From Kofleriaceae bacterium (lineage in GTDB: Bacteria > Myxococcota_A > Polyangia > Haliangiales > Haliangiaceae): a DNA stretch of 64,000 bases. This document shows, piece after piece, positions 55,694-63,744 of this stretch. Numbering within the stretch: position 1 is the first letter of the stretch; every line of letters begins with the position of its first letter. The stretch covers positions 1-64,000 of the forward strand of contig JAGPCY010000033.1 of assembly GCA_018057825.1 (NCBI GenBank). Reading direction: 5' to 3'. The position numbers were made by a program, and so were the translations under genes. The notes beneath the pieces were generated by a model. It had not been told where the DNA came from, searched no databases, and was given only the letters and a program-made list of their open reading frames with translations.

Positions 55694-56913
55694 TCGCTCG
55701 CGCTGGCGCCGTGGCGGTGGCGGTCGCGCTGGGCGGCTGCGGCGGCGGTGGCGCCCGGCACGACGCTGCACCGGCGATCGACGCCAGCGTCGACGCCGCC
55801 ATGGCCGCGTGTGACCCGCGCCTCGGCGAGCGGATCGAGCTAGTGCCGGTGGCGACCGGGTTGGATCGCCCGGTCGGCGTCACCGGCCCGGTGGGCGATC
55901 GCCGCATCGTCGTGGTCGAGCAGGGTGGCCTCCTGCGCCTGATCGACGACGCCGGCCTGGCCGAGGCGCCCTACCTCGATCTGCGCGCCGCGGTGATCGC
56001 CGAGGGTGAGCGGGGCCTCCTCGGCCTGGCGTTTCATCCGCGGTTCGGGGCCAACGGCCGGCTGTTCGTCAACTTCACCCGCGCCCCCGACGGCGCGACC
56101 GTGATCGCCGAGCTGACCGCGGATCCCGCGGCGACCACCGTCGACGCCGCGACCCGGCGCGACCTCTTGGTGATCGAGCAGCCGTTCCCGCAGCACAACG
56201 GCGGCGGGCTCGAGTTTGGCCCCGACGGTTACCTCTACGTCGCGACCGGCGACGGCGGCTCGGGCGGCGACCCGTTCGGCAACGGCCAGCGCCTGACCAC
56301 TCACCTGGGCAAGGTCCTGCGCCTCGACGTCGACGGCGCCGACGGCGCCCGGCCCTACCGCATCCCGGCCGACAATCCCTTCGCGACCAGCCCCGACGGC
56401 CCCGACGATCCGCGACCAGAGATCTGGCACTGGGGCCTGCGCAACCCGTGGCGATTCACGTTCGATCGCGCGACCGGCGATCTGTACCTGGGCGATGTCG
56501 GCCAGGGCCGCTACGAAGAGATCGACTACACGCCGCACCGACCGGCCGTGAACTGGGGCTGGGACGATCGCGAGGGCGCGCACTGCTTCACCCCGCCGTC
56601 GACCGGGTGCGCGACCGCCGACCGCACCGATCCGATCCTCGAGCGCGACCACACGACCACGGGGTGGACCTCGATCATCGGCGGTCAGGTCTACCGGGGG
56701 CGCTGCTTCCCCGGCCTGGTCGGCCGCTACTTCTTCGGCGACTTCACCGCCCGCGCGCTGTGGTCGACCCGGGTGGTCGGCGGGGTCGCGACCGAGGAGC
56801 GCGCCGAGGTCGCCGAGGCCGGGCGGATCACCGCGATCCACGCCGATGGCGTCGATGAGCTGTACATCACGACCTACGAGGGCGTGCTGGCCCGGATCGA
56901 GGCTCGGCCATGA
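55690..56913 (+). CDS. PQQ-type sugar dehydrogenase lipoprotein, gene 2
   Basis: The protein has 407 aa. GTG 55690 overlaps the stop of gene 1 (GTGA). A signal peptide and lipobox (ALGGC) are followed by an Asp/Ala-rich spacer and the same propeller, in register: FVVEQ-type strand RIVVVEQGG, ERGLLGLAFHPRFGANGRLFV, QHNGGGLEFGPDGYLYVATGDGGSGGDP, PEIWHWGLRNPWRFTFDR, WGWDDREGAHCF. Catalytic-type His (PQHNGG) is retained. It is clearly a paralogue of gene 1 by tandem duplication but has diverged strongly, so different substrates are plausible. It is followed by an alpha/beta hydrolase gene via ATGA. Confidence 0.92.
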   Translation: MIARAGAVAVAVALGGCGGGGARHDAAPAIDASVDAAMAACDPRLGERIELVPVATGLDRPVGVTGPVGDRRIVVVEQGGLLRLIDDAGLAEAPYLDLRAAVIAEGERGLLGLAFHPRFGANGRLFVNFTRAPDGATVIAELTADPAATTVDAATRRDLLVIEQPFPQHNGGGLEFGPDGYLYVATGDGGSGGDPFGNGQRLTTHLGKVLRLDVDGADGARPYRIPADNPFATSPDGPDDPRPEIWHWGLRNPWRFTFDRATGDLYLGDVGQGRYEEIDYTPHRPAVNWGWDDREGAHCFTPPSTGCATADRTDPILERDHTTTGWTSIIGGQVYRGRCFPGLVGRYFFGDFTARALWSTRVVGGVATEERAEVAEAGRITAIHADGVDELYITTYEGVLARIEARP

Positions 56914-57812
56914 CCGCACCGCGCCACCGCCACCTGGCCCTGCCGACCGGCCTCACCTACCACTGCCTCGAGTGGGGCCAGGCCGCGGCCGGCGATGGGC
57001 TGGGCCCGGAGGCCGGCCGGCGCACGGTGGTCCTGGTCCACGGCTTCCTCGACCTGGCCTGGGGCTGGGCCGAGGTCGCGACCCGCCTGGCCGAGCGCTA
57101 CCACGTGATCGCGCCGGATCTGCGCGGTCACGGCGACTCCGACTGGATCGGCGCCGGTGGCTATTACCACTTCTTTGACTATGTCGCCGATCTCGACGCC
57201 GTCATCGCGCGGCTGGCGGGGCCGCGCCTGGCCGTGGTCGGCCACTCGATGGGCGGCACGATCACCGCCTACTGGGCCGGCGTCCGGCCGACGCGGGCGG
57301 ACGCGGTCGTGCTGCTCGAGGGGCTGGGCCCACCGGAGTCGACGGCGGCGTTGCCGGCTCGGGCCGCCGGTTGGATCGACGGCTGGGCCGGGACCCGACG
57401 GGTCGGCCGGCCGCTGCCGACGGTGGAGGCGGCCGCGGAGCGACTGCGCCGCCACGATCCGCAGCTCGGGCTCGACGCGGCGCTGACCTTGGCCGGCCAC
57501 GGCACCCGCGCCGTCGAGGGCGGCGTGGTCTGGAAGCACGACCCGCTGCACGCCACGTTCGGGCCCTACCCGTTCGCGGTCGAGGCTGCGGCGCAGTACT
57601 GGCGCGCGGTCGCGGCGCCGGTGCTCTATGTGGATGGCGACGCCTCGCGCCTGCGCTTGGCCGAGGCCGAGCTGGCGCGGCGGCTGGCCTGCTTCCCGCG
57701 GGCGCGACGGCAGACCTTGCCCGGGGTCGGCCACATGATGATGCGCCACGATCCGGCGGCGGTGGCGGCGGCGATCGTCGAGCACCTCGACGGCGTCGAC
57801 GCCAAGGACTGA
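56910..57812 (+). CDS. Alpha/beta-fold hydrolase
   Basis: This 300-aa cytoplasmic protein has the oxyanion turn VHGFLD, DLRGHGDS, nucleophile elbow GHSMGG (Ser near residue 114) and catalytic His in GVGHMMMRHD (about 275). The acid is likely the Asp in YVDGDAS. The lid region between about 130 and 220 is typical size. It resembles esterases, lactonases and haloalkane-type hydrolases, which cannot be separated by eye. ATGA coupling to the second sugar dehydrogenase suggests a lactonase-like job on the lactone made by sugar oxidation. That is attractive but inferred. A hexanucleotide array starts at the next base after its stop. Confidence 0.9.
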   Translation: MTAPRHRHLALPTGLTYHCLEWGQAAAGDGLGPEAGRRTVVLVHGFLDLAWGWAEVATRLAERYHVIAPDLRGHGDSDWIGAGGYYHFFDYVADLDAVIARLAGPRLAVVGHSMGGTITAYWAGVRPTRADAVVLLEGLGPPESTAALPARAAGWIDGWAGTRRVGRPLPTVEAAAERLRRHDPQLGLDAALTLAGHGTRAVEGGVVWKHDPLHATFGPYPFAVEAAAQYWRAVAAPVLYVDGDASRLRLAEAELARRLACFPRARRQTLPGVGHMMMRHDPAAVAAAIVEHLDGVDAKD

Positions 57813-57988
57813 GGCGGAGACCGAGGCCGAGGCGGCGGCCGAGACCGAGGCCGAGACCGAGACCGAGACCGAGGCCGAGACCGAGGCCGAGACCGAGGCC
57901 GAGACCGAGACCGAGGCGGAGACCGAGACCGAGGCCGAGGCCGAGACCGAGGCGGAGACCGAGGCGGAGACCGAGGCCGAGGCCGAGG
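57813..57988. repeat. Hexanucleotide array 4, filling a stop-to-stop gap
   Basis: About 29 hexamers of GAGACC, GAGGCC and GAGGCG. The array begins at the first base after the alpha/beta hydrolase stop and ends at the last base before the holA stop, so the whole 176-bp convergent gap is repeat. No other terminator is visible between these genes. Confidence 0.93.
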
Positions 57989-59038
57989 CTAGCCGCCGGC
58001 GCGGATGAGCGCGGTGGCCAGGCGCTCGAGGAGGATCCGCTCGCCCAGGCCGCGACCGAGGGTCTTCTGCGCCGCGCCGGTGGCGGCGGCCTCGGTCGCC
58101 AGGACCGCGCCGGGATCCGGCAGGCCCTTCATCGCCCAGTCGGCGGCGGCCACCAGCTCGACGGCGCGGGCCAGGGCCGCCGGGCGGTAGCGCCGGGCCT
58201 GGGCGGTCAGGCGATCGACGACGAAGGGCGGCACGCCGAGGCGGGTCGGCAGGTCGCGCGGCCCGACGCCCTCGGCGCGGGCGACGTGGACCAGCTCGAG
58301 CTGGCGCAGGTGGCGCCCGAGCATCGACAAGACGCCGATCGCGCTCTGGCGCTGCTCGGTCAACGAGCCGACCGCGGCCAGGGCCGCCGGCAGATCGCCG
58401 GCGCCGATCGCGTCGGTCAGCTCGAACACCGAGCGCTCGCGGGTGTCGGCCACCAGATCGTCGACGTCGTCGACCGCCACCGGCCGGTCGCCAGCGTAGA
58501 GCGCGAGCTGCTCGATGGTCAGCGCCAGGCGCGACAGATCGCCGCCGACCGCGTCGGCCAGGCGCGCGATCGCCGCGGGCTCGAGGCGGATCCCGCGGGC
58601 GTCGGCCTCGGCCTTGATCCAGCCGTCGACCCGCTTGGGCGCGACCAGCTCGTGGATGACGCCGCGCTTGCTGGCGGCGGCGTAGAACTTGAGGCGCTTG
58701 TCGAGCTTGGAGGTGATCGCGAACAGGACCGTCGACGGCGACGGCGCCGACAGATACGGGATGAGCCCGGCCAGCTCGTCGGCCGAGACCAGCGCGAGAT
58801 CGCGGACCAGGACCATCCGCTTGGCCCCCATCATCGGCAGGGTCTGGCACGCGTTGACGATCCGAGTCGCGGTCGACTTGCCCTCGAGGACGTCGTAGTT
58901 CCAGGCCCGCATCGCCGGCGGCATCGCGGCGTCGCGCACCGCGGCGAGGGCGCGATCGATGAGGATCGGATGGTCGGACGCGACCACGTAGATCGGCGCG
59001 AGCTTGCCGGCGGCGACGGCGGCGATGAGATCGCTCAC
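57989..59038 (-). CDS. holA: DNA polymerase III delta subunit
   Basis: The protein has 349 aa, starting at GTG 59038. The delta fold reads KLAPIYVVASDHPILIDRALAAVR, WNYDVLEGKSTATRIVNACQTLPMMGAKRMVLVRD, and SPSTVLFAITSKLDKRLKFYAAASKRG. The later helical region DAVGGDLSRLALTIEQLALYAGDR and RSVFELTDAIGAGDLPAALAAV also fits. Delta opens the sliding clamp within the clamp loader. It stands alone, as is common. Its 3' end touches hexanucleotide array 4, and it is divergent from the amidohydrolase gene. Confidence 0.95.
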   Translation of the reverse strand: MSDLIAAVAAGKLAPIYVVASDHPILIDRALAAVRDAAMPPAMRAWNYDVLEGKSTATRIVNACQTLPMMGAKRMVLVRDLALVSADELAGLIPYLSAPSPSTVLFAITSKLDKRLKFYAAASKRGVIHELVAPKRVDGWIKAEADARGIRLEPAAIARLADAVGGDLSRLALTIEQLALYAGDRPVAVDDVDDLVADTRERSVFELTDAIGAGDLPAALAAVGSLTEQRQSAIGVLSMLGRHLRQLELVHVARAEGVGPRDLPTRLGVPPFVVDRLTAQARRYRPAALARAVELVAAADWAMKGLPDPGAVLATEAAATGAAQKTLGRGLGERILLERLATALIRAGG

Positions 59039-59093
59039 CGGCGCAGGCTACACCGGCTTGCGCGCCGCGGGGGTTCCGTGGTCGGTTGCCGCC

Positions 59094-60428
59094 ATGGCTA
59101 CTCTGTACCGAGCCGATCGCGCGGTGGTCGGCGGCGTCGCCCGCGGCCCGACCGCGATCCTCGAGGACGGCGGCGCGATCGTCGCGATCGGCGCGCCGGC
59201 CGAGGTGGCGGCCGATCCGCGGGCCGCCGGCGCGACGATCATCGACTGGCCGCGGTGCGCGATCACGCCCGGCACCGTCAACAGCCACAACCACAGCTTC
59301 CAGTCGCTCCTGCGCGGCATCGGCGACGATCTGCCGTTTTTGGTCTGGCGCGAGCGCGCGCTGTACCGCTACTCGCCGCGGCTCGACGCCGAGGGCATGC
59401 ACACCGCGGCGCTGTTCGCGTTCGGCGAGATGCTGCTCCACGGGGTCACCACGGTCTGCGACTTCTACTACCTGAACGCCGGCGGCAACGACCACGCGAG
59501 CGCCACGATCGAGGCGGCCCGGGCCCTGGGCATGCGGATCGTCCTGGCCCGCTGCTTCTACGACTGGGACGGTGCCCCGGCCAGCTATCGCGAGTCGATC
59601 CCGACCGCGATCGCCAACTTCACCGCGCTTCACCGCCGCTACCACGATCGCGACCGCTACCTGGTCGCGATCCAGCCGGCGCCCCACAGCCAGCACGGCG
59701 CGACCCCGGCGATGATCGAGGCTGGCGCCGGCTGCGCCAAGGACGCCGGCGTGCCGTGGCACATCCACCTGGCCGAGGAGGCCTACCAGGTCGAGCAGTC
59801 GCTGACCCGGTTCGGCCAGCGGCCGCTCCACGCGGTGGCCGCCCTCGACGTCGACCTGGCGACCGCCAACGTGGTCCACGCCTGCTGGTTCGACGCCGGT
59901 GAGCGCGCGCTCCTGGCCGAGCGCGGCGGTCGCCTGGCCTACTGCCCTGGCTCGAACATGTTCCTGGGCGACGGCATCACCGACGTCGTCGATCTGCGGG
60001 CCCGCGGCGTCACGATCGGCCTGGGCACCGACGGCGGCTGCTCCAACAACCGGGTCAGCGTGTTCGATGAGATGCGGGCCTGCGCGCTCCTGCAGAAGGT
60101 GGCGCGCACCGACGGCCAGGCCATCGCCGCCGAGGACGTGTGGGCGATGGGCACGACCGGCGGCGCCGCGCTCCTCGACCTCCCGGTCGGCGACCTGGCG
60201 GTCGGCCTCCGCTGCGACCTGGTCGCGGTCGACCTCGACGATCCGTCGCTGTGGCCCGAGGGGCCGCTGGCCAAGAACCTGGTCTACGCGCTGTCGCCTC
60301 GCGCCATCCGGCACGTCGTGGTAGATGGACGGCAGGTCGTGACCGACGGCCGGCTGACCCAGGTCGAGCTCGCCGCGATCCGCGCCCGCGTCACCTCTCT
60401 CACCCATGACTGGTCTTCCACGCCATGA
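59094..60428 (+). CDS. Amidohydrolase/deaminase of the MTA/SAH-deaminase class
   Basis: The protein has 444 aa from ATG 59094. The upstream open frame lacks a start with support and overlaps holA. It has a metal-dependent TIM-barrel: HxH at 65-67 (NSHNHSFQ), later HIHLAEE, VVHACWF and GTDGGCSNN, the four metal/catalytic positions. The FLVWRERALYRYSPRL segment recalls formiminoglutamate deiminase (HutF), while other parts fit MTA/SAH or related nucleoside deaminases. The substrate is therefore open; deamination of a purine-like or imine compound is the safest statement. The last gene pair downstream is coupled by ATGA. Confidence 0.85.
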   Translation: MATLYRADRAVVGGVARGPTAILEDGGAIVAIGAPAEVAADPRAAGATIIDWPRCAITPGTVNSHNHSFQSLLRGIGDDLPFLVWRERALYRYSPRLDAEGMHTAALFAFGEMLLHGVTTVCDFYYLNAGGNDHASATIEAARALGMRIVLARCFYDWDGAPASYRESIPTAIANFTALHRRYHDRDRYLVAIQPAPHSQHGATPAMIEAGAGCAKDAGVPWHIHLAEEAYQVEQSLTRFGQRPLHAVAALDVDLATANVVHACWFDAGERALLAERGGRLAYCPGSNMFLGDGITDVVDLRARGVTIGLGTDGGCSNNRVSVFDEMRACALLQKVARTDGQAIAAEDVWAMGTTGGAALLDLPVGDLAVGLRCDLVAVDLDDPSLWPEGPLAKNLVYALSPRAIRHVVVDGRQVVTDGRLTQVELAAIRARVTSLTHDWSSTP

Positions 60429-60889
60429 CCGCCACGCCTGATCCGGCCACCGCCCCGGGCGAGCGCGTCGCCGTCGAGCTGATCCACGCCCGCGATCAGC
60501 ACCTGCGGTGGATCCTGGTCGGCTTGATCGTCGGCGGCCTATGCGTGGCCCGGCTCGGCACCCTGGGCCAGGGCGTGGGCGTGGGCCTCATCGCCCTGGG
60601 CGTGTGGAACGCCTGGCGCTTCGCGATGACCTTCCGCCACCCCCCCGGCACGCTGGTGATCGACGGCGACGTCGTCGTCCTGCCGCGCGGGCTGTGCCGC
60701 GGTCAGCCGCACAAGCTGCAGCGCGACGAGGTCCGCGCGGTCTACTTCCTGCGGCGCGCGGTGCCGTGGACCCAGGCCGCGCCGGTGCTGGTGATCGAGG
60801 CTGGCGGCCAGGCCTTCGCGTATCCGCGCGACTGGTTCGGCAGCGAGTCGGACCAACGCCGAATCCTCGACGAGCTCAAGCCGGCGTGA
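60425..60889 (+). CDS. Small membrane protein, PH-like fold possible
   Basis: The protein has 154 aa, with two adjacent hydrophobic segments (LRWILVGLIVGGLCVARLG; GVGVGLIALGVWNAWRFAM). A beta-rich domain follows (GTLVIDGDVVVLPRGLCRGQPHKLQRDEVRAVYFL, VLVIEAGGQAFAYPRDWF) that resembles bacterial PH-like or YdbT-type modules. It is coupled at both ends: ATGA with the amidohydrolase and GTGA with the next gene. Function unknown. Confidence 0.7.
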   Translation: MTATPDPATAPGERVAVELIHARDQHLRWILVGLIVGGLCVARLGTLGQGVGVGLIALGVWNAWRFAMTFRHPPGTLVIDGDVVVLPRGLCRGQPHKLQRDEVRAVYFLRRAVPWTQAAPVLVIEAGGQAFAYPRDWFGSESDQRRILDELKPA

Positions 60890-61386
60890 GCCGACGAGTC
60901 GCGCGCTCGGGTCGGACGGCCCTCGGGCTCGCGCTCGCCCTCGCGCTGTCGGCGACCGCGGCCGCGGCGGTCGCGGAGCCCCTCGACCTCGGGCCGGCCC
61001 AGCTCACCCTCGACGCGGGGTGGACCGGGCCGACCGCCGCGCCGACCCGGGTGGTGCGCACCCGCGGCGACACCACCGTGGTCGCGGTCCGCTACGAGGT
61101 GCCCAACGTCGCCGCGTGGCGCGACTCGACCCGCGCGGACCACGTCGACGCGATCGCCGCCGGGTTCGCGATCGATGGCTGGACGATCGAGGACCAGGCG
61201 CTGACGCGGCTGGGCCGGGCCGCGGTGCCGACCCTCGACCTGACCTTGACCCGACGTGGACCGCGCGGGCGCGAGCGGGCCGCCGTCCGGGTGCTGCTGT
61301 TTCGCACCCTCACCTGGGTCGCGATCGCCGGCGGTGGCGACCGCCGCGCGGTCGAGGCGGCCGCGCGGGCCCTCAGCCCGGAGTGA
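60886..61386 (+). CDS. Secreted protein of unknown function
   Basis: The protein has 166 aa. GTG 60886 overlaps the previous stop (GTGA). A signal peptide (GRTALGLALALALSATAAAAVA) is followed by a soluble domain with repeated beta strands (LDLGPAQLTLDAGWTG, TTVVAVRYEVPNVAAW, TLDLTLTRRGPRGRERAAVRVLLFRTLTWVAIAGGG). No lipobox Cys. Not recognised as a known family. The last 14 nt overlap the 3' end of the convergent methyltransferase gene. It may function with the membrane protein before it. Confidence 0.65.
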   Translation: MSRRVARSGRTALGLALALALSATAAAAVAEPLDLGPAQLTLDAGWTGPTAAPTRVVRTRGDTTVVAVRYEVPNVAAWRDSTRADHVDAIAAGFAIDGWTIEDQALTRLGRAAVPTLDLTLTRRGPRGRERAAVRVLLFRTLTWVAIAGGGDRRAVEAAARALSPE

Positions 61387-62566
61387 ACAGCGCGACCAGC
61401 TCGACGTGGGCGGTCTGCGGCATGAGATCGAAGGGAGCGATCGCGCGGCAGCGATAGCCGGCGGCGCCCAGGCGTTCGCCATCGCGGGCGAAGGTCGCGG
61501 GGTCGCACGACACGTAGACGATGCGCGCCGGCGCGAACCCGGGCAGGCGATCGATCACGTCCTTGGCGCCAGCCCGCGGCGGATCGAGGACGATCGCCTC
61601 GAAGCGGGCGCGCGCCGCCGCCAGCGTGCCGACCACCCGCGCGGCCGGACCGACCTGGTAGCGCGCGCCGGTCGGCGGCCGCGCCGGCGCGACGACGTCG
61701 CTGGCGGTGACCGCGGCCCCGGCGGCGACCAGCGCACGGGTGAAGTTGCCGGCGCCCGCGTAGAGCTCGAGGACGGGTTGCCCCGGCGCGGCGGCGACCG
61801 CGGCGGTCACGGCGGCGACCAGCGCGGCGTTGCCGGCGGCGCCGGCCTGGGCGAAGGCATCGGCGGCCAGGACCAACCCTGGCTCGATCTCGACCGCGTC
61901 AGCCCCGGCGCTCCCGCCAGGCCAGGCCACGCCGATCAGGCCACCGCGACCGACCAGCGCCGCGGCCGCGATCGGCTCGACCGGCGCGGCGAACACCGCG
62001 TGGACACCGGCGACGCCGGCCAGGAGGTGGAGCTCGCCGGGGCCGCGGACCAACCCGTCGCGGACCGCGCGGATCGCGTCGAGCGCCGCGGTCAGCGCGG
62101 GCGCGAGCTGCGGACAAGCGGCGAGGTCGACGACGTCGTGGCGCCGCGGACCGCGCAGCCCGATCGCGGTGGCGGTGATGGCCAGGCGAGCGCGTCGGCG
62201 CCAGCCCCAGTCGGGCTCGGGGCAGGCCAGCGGCTCGAGGCGCGCGCCGGCCGCGATCAGGCGTCGGGTCGCGCCGGCGACGACCGCGTGCTTGGCGGCG
62301 CGCTGGGTCGGCTGATCGAGGTGGGCCCAGTCGCAGCCGCCGCAGGTGCGGGCCGCGAACAAGTGGCAGCGCGGCGCGATGCGCCCGGGCCCGGGCGTCA
62401 CAATCGCGACCAGCTCGCCGCGAGCCCAGCGCTCGTGGCGCTCGACGAGCTCGACCTCGAGCACGTCGCCGGGCGCCGCGGCCGCCACGAACACCGCGCG
62501 GCCGTCGGGATCGCGGCCGACCCCGTCGCCGCCGGCGGCCAGGGCGTGGATCGCGACCTCGGTCAT
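61373..62566 (-). CDS. RNA uridine-5-methyltransferase, RlmD/TrmA family
   Basis: The protein has 397 aa. The N-terminal TRAM-like barrel (MTEVAIHALAAGGDGVGRDPDGRAVFV) is followed by Fe-S cysteines C67, C75 and C78 (CHLFAARTCGGCDW), with the fourth Cys in the DLAACPQLAP segment. The Rossmann core has LELYAGAGNFT (SAM site). DPPRAG and the catalytic Cys motif YVSCDPATFARD are present. It makes m5U in rRNA or tRNA using SAM; RlmD (U1939 of 23S), RlmC and TrmA are candidates. The FeS cluster suggests the RlmD branch. It overlaps the SAM hydrolase gene by ATGA. Confidence 0.9.
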   Translation of the reverse strand: MTEVAIHALAAGGDGVGRDPDGRAVFVAAAAPGDVLEVELVERHERWARGELVAIVTPGPGRIAPRCHLFAARTCGGCDWAHLDQPTQRAAKHAVVAGATRRLIAAGARLEPLACPEPDWGWRRRARLAITATAIGLRGPRRHDVVDLAACPQLAPALTAALDAIRAVRDGLVRGPGELHLLAGVAGVHAVFAAPVEPIAAAALVGRGGLIGVAWPGGSAGADAVEIEPGLVLAADAFAQAGAAGNAALVAAVTAAVAAAPGQPVLELYAGAGNFTRALVAAGAAVTASDVVAPARPPTGARYQVGPAARVVGTLAAARARFEAIVLDPPRAGAKDVIDRLPGFAPARIVYVSCDPATFARDGERLGAAGYRCRAIAPFDLMPQTAHVELVALFTPG

Positions 62567-63303
62567 GGCGCCACCGCGATCGCCGCGCCCCGCGCCAGCC
62601 CCAGGCGATCGGCCGCCGAGCCGTCGCGGACCGCGACCTCGATCGTGCCGGCCGAGCCGCGGTAGGCGACCAGCGCGCCCGGCGCGACGTCGACATAGGT
62701 CGTGGCGAGGACCAGCTCATGACCGGCGATCGCGACGCCGCGCGCCGGCCCGGCCAGGTTCGAGATCAGGTTGCCCCAGCGATCGACGTGGACGATCACG
62801 CCCTGCCCACCTGCGGCGGCGGCAGGCCAGGGCAGCGCCCCGGCCGGACAGGTCGCCGGGCCGGCGAGGTGGATCGGTAGCCCCCGCGCCAGGGCCGCGG
62901 CCGCCGGCGCGAACACGTCGCGGCCGTGAAAGGTCGGCGCCGCGGTCGGCGACCGAAACGCGGTCGAGCGGATCGCGTAGGCGCCGTCGTGGTCGACCGC
63001 GACGTACGCCAAGACGCCGTTGTCGGGGCCGACGAAGACCTGGCCGCCGGCGGCGATCGCCAGCTCGGCGCGCGGGCCGCCGACCCCGGGATCGACGACG
63101 ACGACGTGGATCGTGCCGACGGGGAACTCGCGGGCCGCGGTCGCGAGCACCCAGGCGGCGTGCGCGACGTCGCCGCGCGGCACGCCGTGGGCGAGATCCA
63201 CCACCACCGCCTCGGGCGCCAGCCGCGCCAGCACGCCCTTCATCGCGCCGACGTAGCCGTCAGCGTCGCCGAAGTCGGTGGTCAAGGTGACCAGGGGCGG
63301 CAC
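62563..63303 (-). CDS. S-adenosylmethionine hydrolase, DUF62 family
   Basis: The protein has 246 aa from GTG 63303, which gives the family opening VPPLVTLTTDFGDADGYVGAMKGVL. The ATG 36 nt upstream is an alternative. It has the family motifs: DPGVGGPRAELAI, VGPDNGVLAY, TFHGRDVFAPAAAALARG, DRWGNLISN. SAM hydroxide adenosyltransferase of this family splits SAM to adenosine and methionine with water. It is coupled by ATGA to a SAM-dependent RNA methyltransferase, so it may tune local SAM. That is inference, since the family is often a housekeeping gene. An inverted repeat lies just upstream. Confidence 0.9.
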   Translation of the reverse strand: MPPLVTLTTDFGDADGYVGAMKGVLARLAPEAVVVDLAHGVPRGDVAHAAWVLATAAREFPVGTIHVVVVDPGVGGPRAELAIAAGGQVFVGPDNGVLAYVAVDHDGAYAIRSTAFRSPTAAPTFHGRDVFAPAAAALARGLPIHLAGPATCPAGALPWPAAAAGGQGVIVHVDRWGNLISNLAGPARGVAIAGHELVLATTYVDVAPGALVAYRGSAGTIEVAVRDGSAADRLGLARGAAIAVAP

Positions 63304-63320
63304 GGAGGCGACGCTATCAC

Positions 63321-63339
63321 ATGTCGACGATGTCGACAT
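63321..63339. promoter_or_regulatory. Paired GTCGAC palindromes in a divergent promoter region
   Basis: ATGTCGAC at 63321-63328 and the self-complementary ATGTCGACAT at 63330-63339 are 9 bp apart, about one helical turn. They lie between the divergent SAM hydrolase and HPF-like genes. This looks like a dimer-binding operator. No binding protein is identified. Confidence 0.35.
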
Positions 63340-63414
63340 ATCGTGTGCGTATTTGCGACTCGACGACACCATTGCGAGACCCCACGATGTCCCTATCAAC
63401 CTCGGGAGGTCCCC

Positions 63415-63744
63415 ATGAAGATCGCCATCCGCACCCACGACGTGACCCTGACCGAGGCCCTGCGCGCCCTGGTCACCCGCCGCCTGTCCTCGGCCTTCGA
63501 TCGCCTCGGCCCGACGGTCCGCGCGATCGACGTGACCCTGAGCGACGTCAACGGCCCACGCGGCGGGGTCGACAAGCACTGCCGCCTGCGGGTCCACAGC
63601 GACACCGCCGCCCCGGTGGTCGTGGTCGCGGTCGCGGCCGAACTCGAGGCCGCGATCACCGCCGCCGCCGAGCGCGCCGCCCGGGTCGTGGTCCGGACCC
63701 GCGTCCGTCAGCGCGGCTTCGCGCCGCTCGAGGCCGCGTCGTGA
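63415..63744 (+). CDS. Ribosome hibernation factor-like protein (HPF/RaiA family)
   Basis: The protein has 109 aa. GGGAGGT lies 4-5 nt before the start. A single HPF/YfiA-type fold: MKIAIRTHDVTLTEALRALVTRRLSSAFDRLGPTVRAIDVTLSDVNGPRGGVDKHCRLRV. The fold binds the 30S decoding site and reduces translation at rest. It is a short-type factor without the long C-terminal dimerising domain. It is coupled to the next gene by GTGA. Expression at slow growth is expected for the family but not shown here. Confidence 0.85.
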   Translation: MKIAIRTHDVTLTEALRALVTRRLSSAFDRLGPTVRAIDVTLSDVNGPRGGVDKHCRLRVHSDTAAPVVVVAVAAELEAAITAAAERAARVVVRTRVRQRGFAPLEAAS

